A stretch of 64,000 nt of DNA, from the NCBI RefSeq assembly GCF_014926405.1, contig NZ_JACXXJ020000003.1, positions 248,001-312,000 on the forward strand. Reading direction: 5' to 3'. The notes below the pieces were generated by a model. It saw nothing but the letters and a program-made list of their open reading frames with translations. It was not told the origin of the DNA and made no database searches. Below, in pieces: positions 1 through 9,480 of the stretch. A program made the translations under genes and the position numbers. Within the stretch, counting starts at the first letter, position 1. Each line of letters opens with the position of its first letter. Origin of the DNA: Agrobacterium vitis. GTDB taxonomy: Bacteria; Pseudomonadota; Alphaproteobacteria; Rhizobiales; Rhizobiaceae.

Positions 1-1305
1 ACGGTCACCTTGAACAATGCCATTGCTGAGCTGGACAAGGTGATCTCCACCCAGCTCGCCGCCATCATGCAATCGCCGGAATTTACCAAGCTGGAAGGCA
101 GCTGGCGGGGGCTGAACTATCTGGTCAAGAATTCTGAAACCAGCGTCAACCTGAAAATCCGGGTGCTGAACGCCTCCAAGCGCGAACTGTCGAAAGATCT
201 GGCCAAAGCGGTCGAATTCGACCAGTCGCGACTGTTCAAGTCGATTTACGAAGACGAATTCGGCACGCCTGGCGGTGAACCGATGGGTGCTGTGGTCGGT
301 GATTACGAATTCGATAACTCCTTCGAGGACGTCCAATTGCTTCAGGGCGTGTCCTCGATTGCCGCCGCAGCCTTCGCGCCGTTTGTCTCGGCAGCAAGCC
401 CGCGGATGTTCGGCTTTGACGACTTCCGGGAATTGTCGCGGCCCCGCGATCTCGAAAAAATCTTCGAGACCGTGGAATATGCCAAATGGCGCAGCTTCCG
501 CGAAAGCGACGATTCGCGTTTCGTCACGCTGGCCCTTCCCCGGGTTTTGGCGCGTATGCCCTATAGCCCGAAAACCAGCCAGATCGACGAGTTCGGTTTT
601 GATGAAACCCTGGGCGAGGCAAGCGGCGAGCTGCATCACGACAGCTATTGCTGGATGAATGCCGCCTACGTCATGGGGACACGCCTCACCGAAGCCTTTG
701 CGAAGAACGGCTGGTGCACAGCCATCCGTGGCGCGGAAAACGGCGGCAAGGTGGAAAACCTGCCCATGCATGTGTTCTCCAGCGATGATGGCGACCTCGA
801 CCTGAAATGCCCGACAGAAGTCGGCATTACCGACCGGCGCGACGCCGAACTTGGCAAGCTGGGCTTCCTGCCACTCTGCCACTACAAGAACACCGACTAC
901 GCCGTGTTCTTCGGCGCGCAAACCGCCCATAAGCCAAAACTCTATGACAAGCCCGAGGCGACGGCCAATGCCGCCGTGTCCGCCCGCCTGCCCTATATGA
1001 TGGCGACCTCACGGTTCGCCCATTATCTGAAGGTCATGGGCCGCGACAAGATCGGCTCCTTCATGGAAGCAGATGATTGCGAGGTCTGGCTCAACCGTTG
1101 GATCTCCAATTACGTCAATGCCAATGACGATGCGGGCGAAGATTCGCGCGCAAAATATCCGCTGCGCGATGCCAAGGTGACAGTACAGGAAATCCCCGGC
1201 AAACCGGGCTCCTACAATGCGGTCGCCTGGCTGCGTCCATGGTTGCAGATGGAAGAGCTGACGACTTCGCTGCGCATGGTTGCCCGTATTCCATCGAAAA
1301 ACTGA
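1..1305 (+). CDS. tssC: TssC, T6SS sheath large subunit (TssC41-like), 5' partial
   Basis: This is a type VI secretion contractile-sheath large subunit (TssC/VipB/ImpD family). With TssB it polymerises into the cytoplasmic sheath that drives the Hcp tube outward. The frame is open from base 1, so the N-terminus lies outside the window; 434 residues are visible against roughly 490-500 for the family. Seen directly: the family segments [32 protein letters not shown] and the C-terminal [20 protein letters not shown]. The TTG at 10 lies inside the domain and is not the true start. It is followed 84 bases later by a second tssC in the same orientation, the tandem arrangement known in Agrobacterium. 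tssA and tssB are expected just upstream, off the window. Confidence 0.95.
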   Translation, partial: TVTLNNAIAELDKVISTQLAAIMQSPEFTKLEGSWRGLNYLVKNSETSVNLKIRVLNASKRELSKDLAKAVEFDQSRLFKSIYEDEFGTPGGEPMGAVVGDYEFDNSFEDVQLLQGVSSIAAAAFAPFVSAASPRMFGFDDFRELSRPRDLEKIFETVEYAKWRSFRESDDSRFVTLALPRVLARMPYSPKTSQIDEFGFDETLGEASGELHHDSYCWMNAAYVMGTRLTEAFAKNGWCTAIRGAENGGKVENLPMHVFSSDDGDLDLKCPTEVGITDRRDAELGKLGFLPLCHYKNTDYAVFFGAQTAHKPKLYDKPEATANAAVSARLPYMMATSRFAHYLKVMGRDKIGSFMEADDCEVWLNRWISNYVNANDDAGEDSRAKYPLRDAKVTVQEIPGKPGSYNAVAWLRPWLQMEELTTSLRMVARIPSKN

Positions 1306-1389
1306 TCCATCAGCAAAGGTCTGCGCGGGAGTTTCGCGCAGACCTCTATCGTCAACGTCATCAGGCATGCGCGTCCACCGGGGGGTATT

Positions 1390-2754
1390 GTGAGGACATC
1401 GTCACGGATGCTGGCGGATCGGTTGATCGCGGAAATCGACGCGGTTTTGAACCGGCAGGTGAATGCAATTCTACATCATCCCGACTTCCAGGCGATGGAA
1501 GCGCGGTGGCTTGGCCTTGACTTGCTGGTCCGCGAAGCGGGCCGCAGCGCCGAGGTAAAAATCAAGCTGATCAGCGCCAGCTGGAAAGAATTGGCGCGCA
1601 GCATGGAACGCGCCACCGATTTCGACCAGAGCCACCTGTTCGAACTGGTCTATAACCGCGAATTCGGCATGCCGGGCGGCGAACCATTCGGACTTCTGGT
1701 AGGCGATTACGACCTCTCTCCCGCCGCTATCGACGGCGCCGATACGGTCAGTACGCTGGCGCGCCTTTCAACAGTAGCCGCAGCGGCCTTTTGTCCGTTC
1801 ATAGCCGGTGCATCGCCGCAGGCCATCGGGCTTGAAACCTTCCGCGAACTGAACCGGGTTTCCGATTTTTCCTGGTTGCAACAGGACAAGACGCGGCTGC
1901 GCTGGAACAGCTTGCGCGGCAGTGACGATACCCGGTTCCTGGGCCTGGTAGCACCGCGCGTGCTGATGCGTCCGCCCCACAAGCCATTCTGGCGTAAGCG
2001 CAATGACGGTTTTCCGTTTCGTGAACATCTCGCCGAAACCGGGGAGACTTTGCTCTGGGGTAACAGTGCCTTCGCCTTTGCGGCGATTATTCTGCGCACC
2101 TTTATCGATTCCGGCTGGTTTGCCGATATGCGCGGCGTGACCCAGGACGAGATCGATGGCGGCATGCTGGCGCCCTGGCAATTGCCGGGCCTTGATATCG
2201 GCGTGGAAAGCGAGGGCCTGTCCGCCCAGCCGCCCGTCGAGGTCAAGTTGACCCGCTCCCAGGAATTGCAGCTATCCGATCTCGGCATCGTCCCCGTTGC
2301 CACGACCTATCTTTCATCATCCGCGATTTTCAACGCCAACCAGTCGCTGCACGCGCCGGGCCATTATTCCAGCGAAACCGCCCGGCAAAATGCCCGGCTG
2401 GCGGCCATGCTGCAATATGTGCTCTGCGCGTCACGCTTCTCGCATTACCTGAAGGTGATCATGCGCGACAATATTGGCCAGCTCAGCACCGCCAATGTCA
2501 TTCAGCGGCGGCTGGAAGATTGGCTGTCGGGCTATACGCTTGGCAATGACGATGCGGATGTGTCGCTCAGAAGCCGTTATCCGCTGCGTTCCGCGGGCAT
2601 CCACGTCACGGAAATTCCTGGAAAACCCGGCGCCTTTTCCTGCACGGTCAGATTGCAGCCGCATTTCCAGCTCGATGATATCTCCACCAGTTTTCATCTC
2701 GTCGCCGAAACCTCGGGCGCTGCCGCGATGGGCGCTAGCGCCGGGCAGACGTAA
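1390..2754 (+). CDS. tssC: TssC paralogue (TssC40-like), second sheath large subunit
   Basis: A second TssC/VipB-family sheath protein of 454 residues, paralogous to the gene before it. Shared landmarks are EARWLGLDLLV, NREFGMPGGEPFGLLVGDYDL, the FSHYLKVIMRDNIG segment and the terminal YPLRSAGIHVTEIPGKPG motif. It is shorter and more divergent than the first copy. The start is GTG, preceded four bases upstream by a G-run (GGGGGG) that may serve as the ribosome site. Agrobacterium carries a similar TssC41/TssC40 pair. Whether both copies enter one mixed sheath or the second has a specialised role cannot be told from sequence. Confidence 0.92.
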   Translation: MRTSSRMLADRLIAEIDAVLNRQVNAILHHPDFQAMEARWLGLDLLVREAGRSAEVKIKLISASWKELARSMERATDFDQSHLFELVYNREFGMPGGEPFGLLVGDYDLSPAAIDGADTVSTLARLSTVAAAAFCPFIAGASPQAIGLETFRELNRVSDFSWLQQDKTRLRWNSLRGSDDTRFLGLVAPRVLMRPPHKPFWRKRNDGFPFREHLAETGETLLWGNSAFAFAAIILRTFIDSGWFADMRGVTQDEIDGGMLAPWQLPGLDIGVESEGLSAQPPVEVKLTRSQELQLSDLGIVPVATTYLSSSAIFNANQSLHAPGHYSSETARQNARLAAMLQYVLCASRFSHYLKVIMRDNIGQLSTANVIQRRLEDWLSGYTLGNDDADVSLRSRYPLRSAGIHVTEIPGKPGAFSCTVRLQPHFQLDDISTSFHLVAETSGAAAMGASAGQT

Positions 2755-2771
2755 CCGAAAAGGATAGTTGC

Positions 2772-3599
2772 ATGAGTACCGCCTCCCGCCGCATTGCCAG
2801 CCTGCTCGATGATGCAGATCTTGCCCAGGCCATGGATTCCGTCAAAGCCGAATTGAAAACGGCGGCCAGCGATCATGACCTGCGCCATCTCTATATCGAC
2901 CTGCTGATTCTGGCTGGCGATTATGAAAAAGCCGACAGCCAGTGCGAACTGGCTGTCCGCTTCCAGCCGCAGGATGCCGTCGGTTTTTCGATGCTGCGCC
3001 AGCAGATCCGTGGGATGGCAGCCCGCAAAGCCTGGTTTGAAACCGGTGCCCTGCCGGATTTTCCCAGTGGCCCCACCGCTACCGACCAGATCGCGTTAAA
3101 GCTCAACCTGGCCCTGAAGGAAGGAGCGGCAAGCGAGGCTGTGGCCCTGCTTGCCGAACTGGAAGAGAGCCGAAGCACTGTGCCAATGCTATGGAACCGC
3201 GGCGCCGTTGCCGATATCCGCGATCTCGACGACCGTATCCCTCATGCGCTTGAAGTGCTGACCACCGGCGGCGCCTATCTCTGGGTCGATTTTTCAAGGA
3301 TCGCGTCTGTTACGCCTCAACCGATACGCCGCCCCCGGGACACGGCCTTCCGCCCGGCGGAACTGACACTGGAAAGCGGCGCCGAGGCGACCGTGCTTCT
3401 CCCCGCCATTTATTATGGCGCCGATTCCAGCCCTGCCCTGCAACTCGGCCATCAGACCGAGTGGGTGGATGCGGTGGACGGGATCGTCACCGGTCTTGGT
3501 CAGCGATGCCTACTGGCGGGCGACGAACTGGTGTCTTTCCACGATCTTGAAAGCTTGCAATCGGATGCGACCGGCGAAAGGCAGGCTGCCCATGGTTGA
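2772..3599 (+). CDS. tagJ: TagJ (ImpE/HsiE-type) T6SS accessory protein
   Basis: A 275-residue cytoplasmic protein of the TagJ/ImpE family, an accessory T6SS component that in other bacteria contacts the TssB part of the sheath. The first ~130 residues look like a TPR-type helical repeat (a YIDLLILAGDYEKAD...AVRFQPQDA pattern). The C-terminal half carries the ImpE signature, with the stretch RRPRDTAFRPAELTL followed by LLPAIYYG. It lies 17 bases after tssC2 with AGGATAG upstream of its ATG. Its last eight bases overlap the start of tssE, which suggests translational coupling. Length agrees with the family. Confidence 0.88.
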   Translation: MSTASRRIASLLDDADLAQAMDSVKAELKTAASDHDLRHLYIDLLILAGDYEKADSQCELAVRFQPQDAVGFSMLRQQIRGMAARKAWFETGALPDFPSGPTATDQIALKLNLALKEGAASEAVALLAELEESRSTVPMLWNRGAVADIRDLDDRIPHALEVLTTGGAYLWVDFSRIASVTPQPIRRPRDTAFRPAELTLESGAEATVLLPAIYYGADSSPALQLGHQTEWVDAVDGIVTGLGQRCLLAGDELVSFHDLESLQSDATGERQAAHG

Positions 3600-4101
3600 T
3601 CCATTACAGCGGTTTCGCGCCTCTGAACGGGTATTGAACCGATCCGTCCTGGACCGGCTGCTGGACGATACGCCTGATATGGACAGTGATCCGCAAACCA
3701 GCGTCAGCGAACAGGTGCGTGAGATGCGCGAAGTGATCCGCCGCGACCTGGAAGCGCTGTTGAACACCCGCCGCTGCCCGCAGGCACCACCGGATGGACT
3801 TGTCGAGTTGCAGGACGCGCTGGTCTCCTATGGCGTCGATGGTGTTCTTTCGGCCAATCTTTCGACGGACGAATCCAAACTTCGGCTGGCAAGACTGGTG
3901 GAACGGCGCATTGCGCTGTTTGAGACCCGCCTCGCCGACGTCAAGGTCACGATCCTCAAAGGCAATACAGAGGGCGACCGCGCCTTGCGGATGCGCATCA
4001 ACGGTACGTTCCGTCTTTATGACGGGATGCCGCCGGTCAGTTTCGAATCTCGCATCGACCCCTCCACCCAGGCTTTCCGCATCGAGGCGTCGAATGGCTG
4101 A
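3592..4101 (+). CDS. tssE: TssE, T6SS baseplate gp25-like protein
   Basis: TssE is the phage gp25-like wedge protein of the T6SS baseplate. The 169-residue reading begins at the ATG at 3592 (MVDPLQRFRASE), which overlaps the end of tagJ. The same frame is open further upstream, but that part is antisense-free shadow of tagJ. Visible family features are the N-terminal LLDR segment, a central RRDLEALLNTRR motif typical of gp25/TssE, and the C-terminal ARLVERRIALFETRL...VKVTI helix-strand. It overlaps tssF by eight bases. Position between tagJ and tssF is the expected order. Confidence 0.92.
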   Translation: MVDPLQRFRASERVLNRSVLDRLLDDTPDMDSDPQTSVSEQVREMREVIRRDLEALLNTRRCPQAPPDGLVELQDALVSYGVDGVLSANLSTDESKLRLARLVERRIALFETRLADVKVTILKGNTEGDRALRMRINGTFRLYDGMPPVSFESRIDPSTQAFRIEASNG

Positions 4102-5875
4102 GACCTTTCTGGAACGCTATAATGACGAATTGTTCGCGCTGCGCAGGCGCGCGGAAAAATTCGCCCGCGCCTTCCCGAAAATTGCCGGGCGGTTGCGTCT
4201 GTCGGGTGATGTGGCCGACGATCCGCATGTGGAGCGGATTATCCAGAGTTTCGCCTATTCCGCCGCCCGCGTTCGCCAGAAACTGGACGATGAATTTCCG
4301 GAACTGACCGACAGCCTGCTGGAAACCCTCTACCCGCATTATCTGGCACCGGTGCCGCCGATGAGCATCGTGCAATTTGCGCCAGGCGCAACGCTGGCCG
4401 GCATGCAATTGCTGCCGCGCCATACCGACATCGTCAGCGAGCCGGTCGGCGGCGATCCCTGCCAGTTCCGCACCACGCAGGATGTGGAAATTGTCCCGAT
4501 GACGGTGAGCACAGCCAGCCTGACCGGCTTGCCACTCGATGCACCAGCGGCACCCTTTGCAGGTGCAGCAGGCGTGTTGCGTCTGTCCCTGCGCTCTACG
4601 GCCCCCAAGCAGGACAGCATGGCCGGGCTTGGCGTCAAGCGCCTGACTTTTTTCATTGCCTCCGCATGGGCGCAGGCCGCCGCCCTGTTCGAGCTTCTGG
4701 CCAATCATTGCATCGGCATGGCGCTGGCACGCCATTCGGAGGATCGCAATGCGGTCTTTCTGCCAGCGGAAAACCTGCGTCCGCTGGGGTTTGCGCCGGA
4801 GCAGGCGATGCTTCCAACGGCACCGGGCAGTTTTGCCGGATACCGACTGCTGACCGAGTTTTTCACGTTGCCGCAAAAATTTCTGTTCCTGGAAGTATCC
4901 GGCATGGATCGCTGGCAGGGCGATGATGTCGAGCTTTACATCTATCTGGACAGCAGTGACGCGCGACTGGAGCGGATGATTTCCGCCAGCGACATCGTCC
5001 TCAATGCCACCCCGGTCATCAATTTGTTCCGGCAAAGCTCTGAACCGCTGACATTGGATGGCAGCCGCACGGAATATTCGCTCCTGCCTGACAGCCGCCG
5101 CCAAACCACCCGGGAAATCTACATGGTCGAACAGGTCCGGCTTTCGGCGGCGTCCGGCGAAGAACAGGATGCCCGGCCATTTTTCGGGAGCAGCCAGCGC
5201 GGCGCCAATAGCAGTGTGTTCTGGCAGGCGGTTCGCCGGTTCGATGAGGATGACGGCTCCTCGGATACCCAGATCGCCTTCGTTGATCGCAATCGCGGTC
5301 CGCTTGAGCCGACCGGACTGACGGCCAGCGTCGATACCCTATGCCTGAACAGAGACCTGGCCAGCCAATTGCCTTTCGGCGGCGGTCACCCGCACCTTCA
5401 ATTGGTCAAGCGCAGTGAAAGCGTGGCCGAGATCAAGGCGCTTTTACCGCCAACGCCCGCCATTCGTATCCATGAAAAACTGGCCCGCCAATGGCGGCTG
5501 GTCTCCCATCTGCTGCTCAATCATCTGTCACTGTTCGACAATGACGGTTCGGCACTGAAGGATATTCTTTCGCTCTATGCATTGCGCGATGCGCCGGAAA
5601 CGCGACAGCTTGTCGAAGCTATCAGCCGCGTCGAGGCCAAGCACGCACTCGCCCGGCTTGGCCCCGCCATGGTACCAGGCACCGATGTCACGATCGAATT
5701 TGACCCGGCTATGATCGACCGGGCAGCCGCCTTCATCTTCGGCAGCATCATTGATCATTTCTGCGGGCTCTATACCTCGGTCAACAGTTTCACCCGGCTG
5801 ACCCTGACCATGCGCGGCCAGTCCGAGCCAATTGTCCGCTGGCCCGCCCGGGCCGCCGAGCGGCCTTTGCTGTAG
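4094..5875 (+). CDS. tssF: TssF, T6SS baseplate protein
   Basis: TssF (VasA/ImpG family) is the largest T6SS baseplate wedge subunit. The true start is the ATG at 4094 (MAETFLERYNDEL), giving 593 residues, normal for the family. The frame extends 300 bases upstream only because it is open through tssE. The start of the protein shows the conserved ERYNDELFALRRRAEKFARAFPKIAGRL block and then LLETLYPHYLAPVPPMSIVQF, both hallmarks of TssF. The C-terminus carries the SVNSFTRL motif. It overlaps tssE by eight bases and tssG follows almost immediately, so the baseplate genes are coupled. Confidence 0.94.
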   Translation: MAETFLERYNDELFALRRRAEKFARAFPKIAGRLRLSGDVADDPHVERIIQSFAYSAARVRQKLDDEFPELTDSLLETLYPHYLAPVPPMSIVQFAPGATLAGMQLLPRHTDIVSEPVGGDPCQFRTTQDVEIVPMTVSTASLTGLPLDAPAAPFAGAAGVLRLSLRSTAPKQDSMAGLGVKRLTFFIASAWAQAAALFELLANHCIGMALARHSEDRNAVFLPAENLRPLGFAPEQAMLPTAPGSFAGYRLLTEFFTLPQKFLFLEVSGMDRWQGDDVELYIYLDSSDARLERMISASDIVLNATPVINLFRQSSEPLTLDGSRTEYSLLPDSRRQTTREIYMVEQVRLSAASGEEQDARPFFGSSQRGANSSVFWQAVRRFDEDDGSSDTQIAFVDRNRGPLEPTGLTASVDTLCLNRDLASQLPFGGGHPHLQLVKRSESVAEIKALLPPTPAIRIHEKLARQWRLVSHLLLNHLSLFDNDGSALKDILSLYALRDAPETRQLVEAISRVEAKHALARLGPAMVPGTDVTIEFDPAMIDRAAAFIFGSIIDHFCGLYTSVNSFTRLTLTMRGQSEPIVRWPARAAERPLL

Positions 5876-5883
5876 GGGTGGTG

Positions 5884-6894
5884 ATGAATATCCAGATCAA
5901 ACCCAATGAGGATAAGTTGGCCCGCCTGCTGGAGCAGGACCCCGGCCATTTTGAACCGACCACGGCATTTCGGGTGGCACAACATCTGTCGTCGGGAACG
6001 GAGCTGGACGTCGGTCCCCATTCCGGCATTCAGCCAGCCCCCCTTGCCGTCAGCGGTTTTCGCCGAAAATTGCAGGGCAATGTCGTCAAATCGGCTTTTG
6101 CGCCGCTGGTTGGACCGCTTGGCGCGCTGCCGCCGGAATATAACGAATTGCTGCTGCGCGAAGAGCGCCGCCGTTCCCGCGCCTTGATCAGCTTTCTCAA
6201 CCTGTTCGCTATCCGGTTTTCGGAACTGTTTGTGGCGGCCTGCGAGAAATACCGGTTGGCGCGGCGGCTGCGATGGAGTGCCACCAAGGAACAAAACACC
6301 TTCCGCAAGGTGTTGCTATCGCTGACCGGATTCGGCACCGCCGGACTGGTGGAAAAAGCCGGCATCAATGAAGATGTGATCCTGCGGTTTTCCGGATTTT
6401 TTGCCGACCGTACCCGCAATGTCGCCAGTCTTCGAGCCATGCTGGAGGAGTTTACCGGCATGGCGGTGGCGATTGAGCAGTTTCGTCCGCGCTGGGTCTC
6501 CATTCCGTCGGCAGAGTTGAGCCAGATGGGCAAGGGGTCCGGCCCAAGGCTCGGCGTCAACGCCATGGCGGGTGCATCCGTCATGGACCGGAGCGGGGCG
6601 CTGAGGCTGGTCATCGGTCCGGTTGGCTATGACGATTATATCAGCCTATCGCCTGGCAAGCCGCGTCTTGCGGAAATCTTCGCCCTCGCCCGCCTGTTTA
6701 TCGGCAACGGCTTCGATATCGATGCCCAGGTCGTCCTGAAAAAAGAAGACATTCCTTTTTGTCAGATGGGGTCTGCGACCATGCCTGCCCGGCTCGGCTG
6801 GAACAGCTGGGCGCGGCTGGCCCCAGCAAGCACTGACAGCCGCGATGCCGTGGTCACCGAATATCAGGCCATGCCGCAGGGAGGTCTGGCATGA
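5884..6894 (+). CDS. tssG: TssG, T6SS baseplate protein
   Basis: TssG (VasB/ImpH family), partner of TssF in the baseplate wedge; 336 residues from the ATG at 5884. Two GTG codons in frame (5878, 5881) are possible earlier starts, but AGGGG sits five bases before the ATG, which decides for it. Family features seen are a GPLGALPPEYNELLL segment near residue 80, RALISFLNLFAIRFSELF after it, and a C-terminal LGWNSWL-like motif (LGWNSWARL). The stop overlaps the ATG of the next gene by four bases (ATGA). Confidence 0.92.
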   Translation: MNIQIKPNEDKLARLLEQDPGHFEPTTAFRVAQHLSSGTELDVGPHSGIQPAPLAVSGFRRKLQGNVVKSAFAPLVGPLGALPPEYNELLLREERRRSRALISFLNLFAIRFSELFVAACEKYRLARRLRWSATKEQNTFRKVLLSLTGFGTAGLVEKAGINEDVILRFSGFFADRTRNVASLRAMLEEFTGMAVAIEQFRPRWVSIPSAELSQMGKGSGPRLGVNAMAGASVMDRSGALRLVIGPVGYDDYISLSPGKPRLAEIFALARLFIGNGFDIDAQVVLKKEDIPFCQMGSATMPARLGWNSWARLAPASTDSRDAVVTEYQAMPQGGLA

Positions 6895-8150
6895 AGCTGG
6901 AACTTCGCCCCGAAAAACCAGTTACCAAGGGCCAGACCACCTGGACGCTAGACTATGGTCGCCGGACCATTGGCCGCGCCCCTGCCTGCGATTGGCAAGT
7001 TACGGACAATGAATGCCGCGTCTCTAAACTGCATTGCACCATCAGCCGGGACCGGGACGGCTATATACTGAGCGACCAGAGCGCCAATGGCACATTGGTC
7101 GATGGCAAGCTGCTGCTGGAAGGCGATACGATCCGGCTCAAGCACGGCGCCAGTATTGATGTGCGCGGCTACCGGTTTACCGTTTCGATTACCGGTGAGG
7201 CGACGCCTGAGGCGGTCGATCCCGATCCAACCATGCCGGTTAGCAGTGAGACGCTGACGATTTCCTCGATCCTTGCCGATATCGCCCCGAATGGCACCAC
7301 CGCCCGCGGCCTTCTGGGAGACCGGCAGGTGGAGGAACCGTGGAAGCAACCTCGGCCCTCAGAGCGAGGCATGTCTGGAGGAGCCACACAATCTGACCGT
7401 CGGGCGGACAAGGAAAAGAGCTTTACCCGTCATGTCGATATCGGCTGGAGCGGTCCGCCGCAGACCGATGGCATGAAACCCGTCTTGCCGGACAACTGGT
7501 TCGATGAGGATGCCGGTGGAAGCGCCATGGAACATCTGGCCGCGCCGAAAACCTTCGTTACCATCGCGCCACCCGTTCGCCGTCCGCCGCAGGACGTGCC
7601 CCCTCCGCAAGAGGAGCGGTCAAAACCGCAGGACGAATTTGACGCCGTGTTCGCCGATCCTGAGGATCAGGAGCCGGATGCGCGACAGAGCCCATCGGCT
7701 TCAGATCTGCAAGCGGAGCGGATGATGGCGGCGCTCTCCCGCGCCCAAGAGGCGCTGGCCGAAAGCATCGCGGCCTTCGACCTGCCGGGTGATGCTGTAC
7801 CTGCCCTTTCGCCCAGCGGCGGAACCGATCTTGCCGCCCGACTTGAAGCCTTTGCCGGACAGCAGGAGGCCTTCGCGGCGATTTTGCAAACCATGATGCA
7901 GGCGGCAGGCCGGTCGCTGGACCCACGCCTGCTGGAGGCCAAGGTAGACGCAAACTCGCCGGTACGCCTGCCGTTCCTTGCTGAGCGTGACTACTGGGCG
8001 GCCTATCGGCAATTGTTTCAGGCCGAGGGCCGTATTCTTTCATTCAGGGATTTCATGCGTCGCGCCGCCATGGGCGAGCAGGCCGAAGAGCCAGCCGTAC
8101 CGGTTCAAGCCGACAGAGTAATGGGGGTAGAAACAACCGATGAGACATGA
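6891..8150 (+). CDS. fha: Fha/TagH, FHA-domain T6SS scaffold
   Basis: A 419-residue forkhead-associated protein. An FHA phosphothreonine-recognition domain occupies residues ~20-105, with the GRAPACDW strand, the RVSKLHCTI core and NGTLVDG loop, all expected FHA landmarks. A Pro/Ser/acidic low-complexity linker follows, and the last ~180 residues form a helical TagH-type domain (RPFLAERDYWAAYRQLF region). In Agrobacterium and Pseudomonas, Fha binds a threonine-phosphorylated partner made by PpkA and switches T6SS assembly on. Here ppkA and the phosphatase domain pppA are at the end of the same operon. It overlaps tssK by 11 bases. Confidence 0.9.
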   Translation: MKLELRPEKPVTKGQTTWTLDYGRRTIGRAPACDWQVTDNECRVSKLHCTISRDRDGYILSDQSANGTLVDGKLLLEGDTIRLKHGASIDVRGYRFTVSITGEATPEAVDPDPTMPVSSETLTISSILADIAPNGTTARGLLGDRQVEEPWKQPRPSERGMSGGATQSDRRADKEKSFTRHVDIGWSGPPQTDGMKPVLPDNWFDEDAGGSAMEHLAAPKTFVTIAPPVRRPPQDVPPPQEERSKPQDEFDAVFADPEDQEPDARQSPSASDLQAERMMAALSRAQEALAESIAAFDLPGDAVPALSPSGGTDLAARLEAFAGQQEAFAAILQTMMQAAGRSLDPRLLEAKVDANSPVRLPFLAERDYWAAYRQLFQAEGRILSFRDFMRRAAMGEQAEEPAVPVQADRVMGVETTDET

Positions 8151-9480
8151 AAACCGGGTTGCCTGGACCGAAGGCATGTTCCTTCGCGTCCAACATTTCC
8201 AGCAGTCCGACCGCTGGACGGAGCGTCTGGTGCGCTCGGTGGCGCGCAGCCTTACGCCTTATCCCTGGGGTATTCTGGAGATTGGCCTGGACCGCAGCGC
8301 CCTTGCCATCGGCCAGTTCGCCCTGTCGGGCCTGCGTGGCATGCTGCCGGATGGTACGCCCTTCGATGCGCCTGAGGATACCGACCTGCCAGCAGCCCTT
8401 GAGCTGGACGAATCCGTCAAGAACGCGGTAATCTATCTGGCCCTTCCCGCCCGCCAGCCCGGCAAGGCCGACATGGCCCAGACCGGCACCTCCTCGGTCA
8501 ACAGTGTGCGGCTTGTCGCCTCGCCCTATGAAGCGCCCGATGCCAATGTGGAAACCGATTTCCTGGCGCCCATCGATGTCGGACGGCTGAACCTGAAGCT
8601 GTTGAAGACCGGCGACGATCTGGCTGGTTATGAACTGCTGGGCCTTGCCCGCGTGGTCGAGGTGCGCTCCGACAAGGCTGTTCTCCTCGACCCGGATTTC
8701 ATTCCAGCCAGCTTGAACTGCACGGCGTCCTCAAGACTGCATGAATTGATGACCGAATTGCTGGGCATCGTCCGGCACCGGGCGGAAGCGATTGCCGAGC
8801 GGATCGGCGATCCTACCATTCGCGGCACCGCGGAAGTTGGTGATTATTTCCTGTTGCAGATCCTCAACCGCGCCGATCCGCTGTTGAAACATGCATTGTC
8901 CAACGCCACACGCCTGCATCCCATACAGTTTTACGAGCAATGCATTCAGCTGGCCGGCGAGCTTGCGACGTTCACCATGGAGAGCAAGCGGGCGACGGAT
9001 TTCCCCGCTTATCGCCATGACGATCTGAAGGCGACGTTTGGTGCTGTCTTCGAGGATTTGCGCACCTCGCTGTCCTCGGTGCTGGCGCAATCGGCTGTTG
9101 CCATCGAGCTGGTGGAGCGTCGCCACGGCGTGCGGGTCGGCACGATCAACGACCGCAGCCTGCTGCGCGATGCCGGTTTTGTGCTGGCAGTGCGGGCGGA
9201 CATGTCGGCGGAAGACGTGCGCCGCACCCTTCCCGCCCGTATCAAGGTCGGGCCGGTGGAGCGGATTGCCGAACTGGTCAATGTGGCCCTACCGGGCATT
9301 CCGGTGCGCCCGTTGCCAGTTCTGCCACGCCAGCTGCCTTACCGGGCCGGAACCATCTATTTCGAGCTGGATACCAAGACGCCGCTCTGGAAACAGCTTG
9401 AAACATCCGGGGCGATTGCCCTGCACCTGGCAGGCGACTTCCCTGGTCTTGAACTCGAAATGTGGGCCTTGAGAGAATGA
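8140..9480 (+). CDS. tssK: TssK, T6SS baseplate connector
   Basis: TssK (VasE/ImpJ family), the trimeric adaptor that links the baseplate to the TssJLM membrane complex. The protein has 446 residues, the usual length. The N-terminus has the typical VAWTEGMFLRVQHFQQSDRW block and the C-terminus ends in FELDTKTPLWKQLE...LELWALRE-like sequence. It starts inside the end of fha and its stop overlaps the ATG of tssL (ATGA at 9477), so expression is translationally linked to both neighbours. No membrane segments are visible. Confidence 0.94.
   Translation: MRHENRVAWTEGMFLRVQHFQQSDRWTERLVRSVARSLTPYPWGILEIGLDRSALAIGQFALSGLRGMLPDGTPFDAPEDTDLPAALELDESVKNAVIYLALPARQPGKADMAQTGTSSVNSVRLVASPYEAPDANVETDFLAPIDVGRLNLKLLKTGDDLAGYELLGLARVVEVRSDKAVLLDPDFIPASLNCTASSRLHELMTELLGIVRHRAEAIAERIGDPTIRGTAEVGDYFLLQILNRADPLLKHALSNATRLHPIQFYEQCIQLAGELATFTMESKRATDFPAYRHDDLKATFGAVFEDLRTSLSSVLAQSAVAIELVERRHGVRVGTINDRSLLRDAGFVLAVRADMSAEDVRRTLPARIKVGPVERIAELVNVALPGIPVRPLPVLPRQLPYRAGTIYFELDTKTPLWKQLETSGAIALHLAGDFPGLELEMWALRE

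Noticed and set aside
4037..5104. 355-codon open frame on the minus strand
   Set aside because: It lies fully inside tssF on the opposite strand, has low-complexity composition and no family resemblance; it is a shadow of a GC-rich gene.
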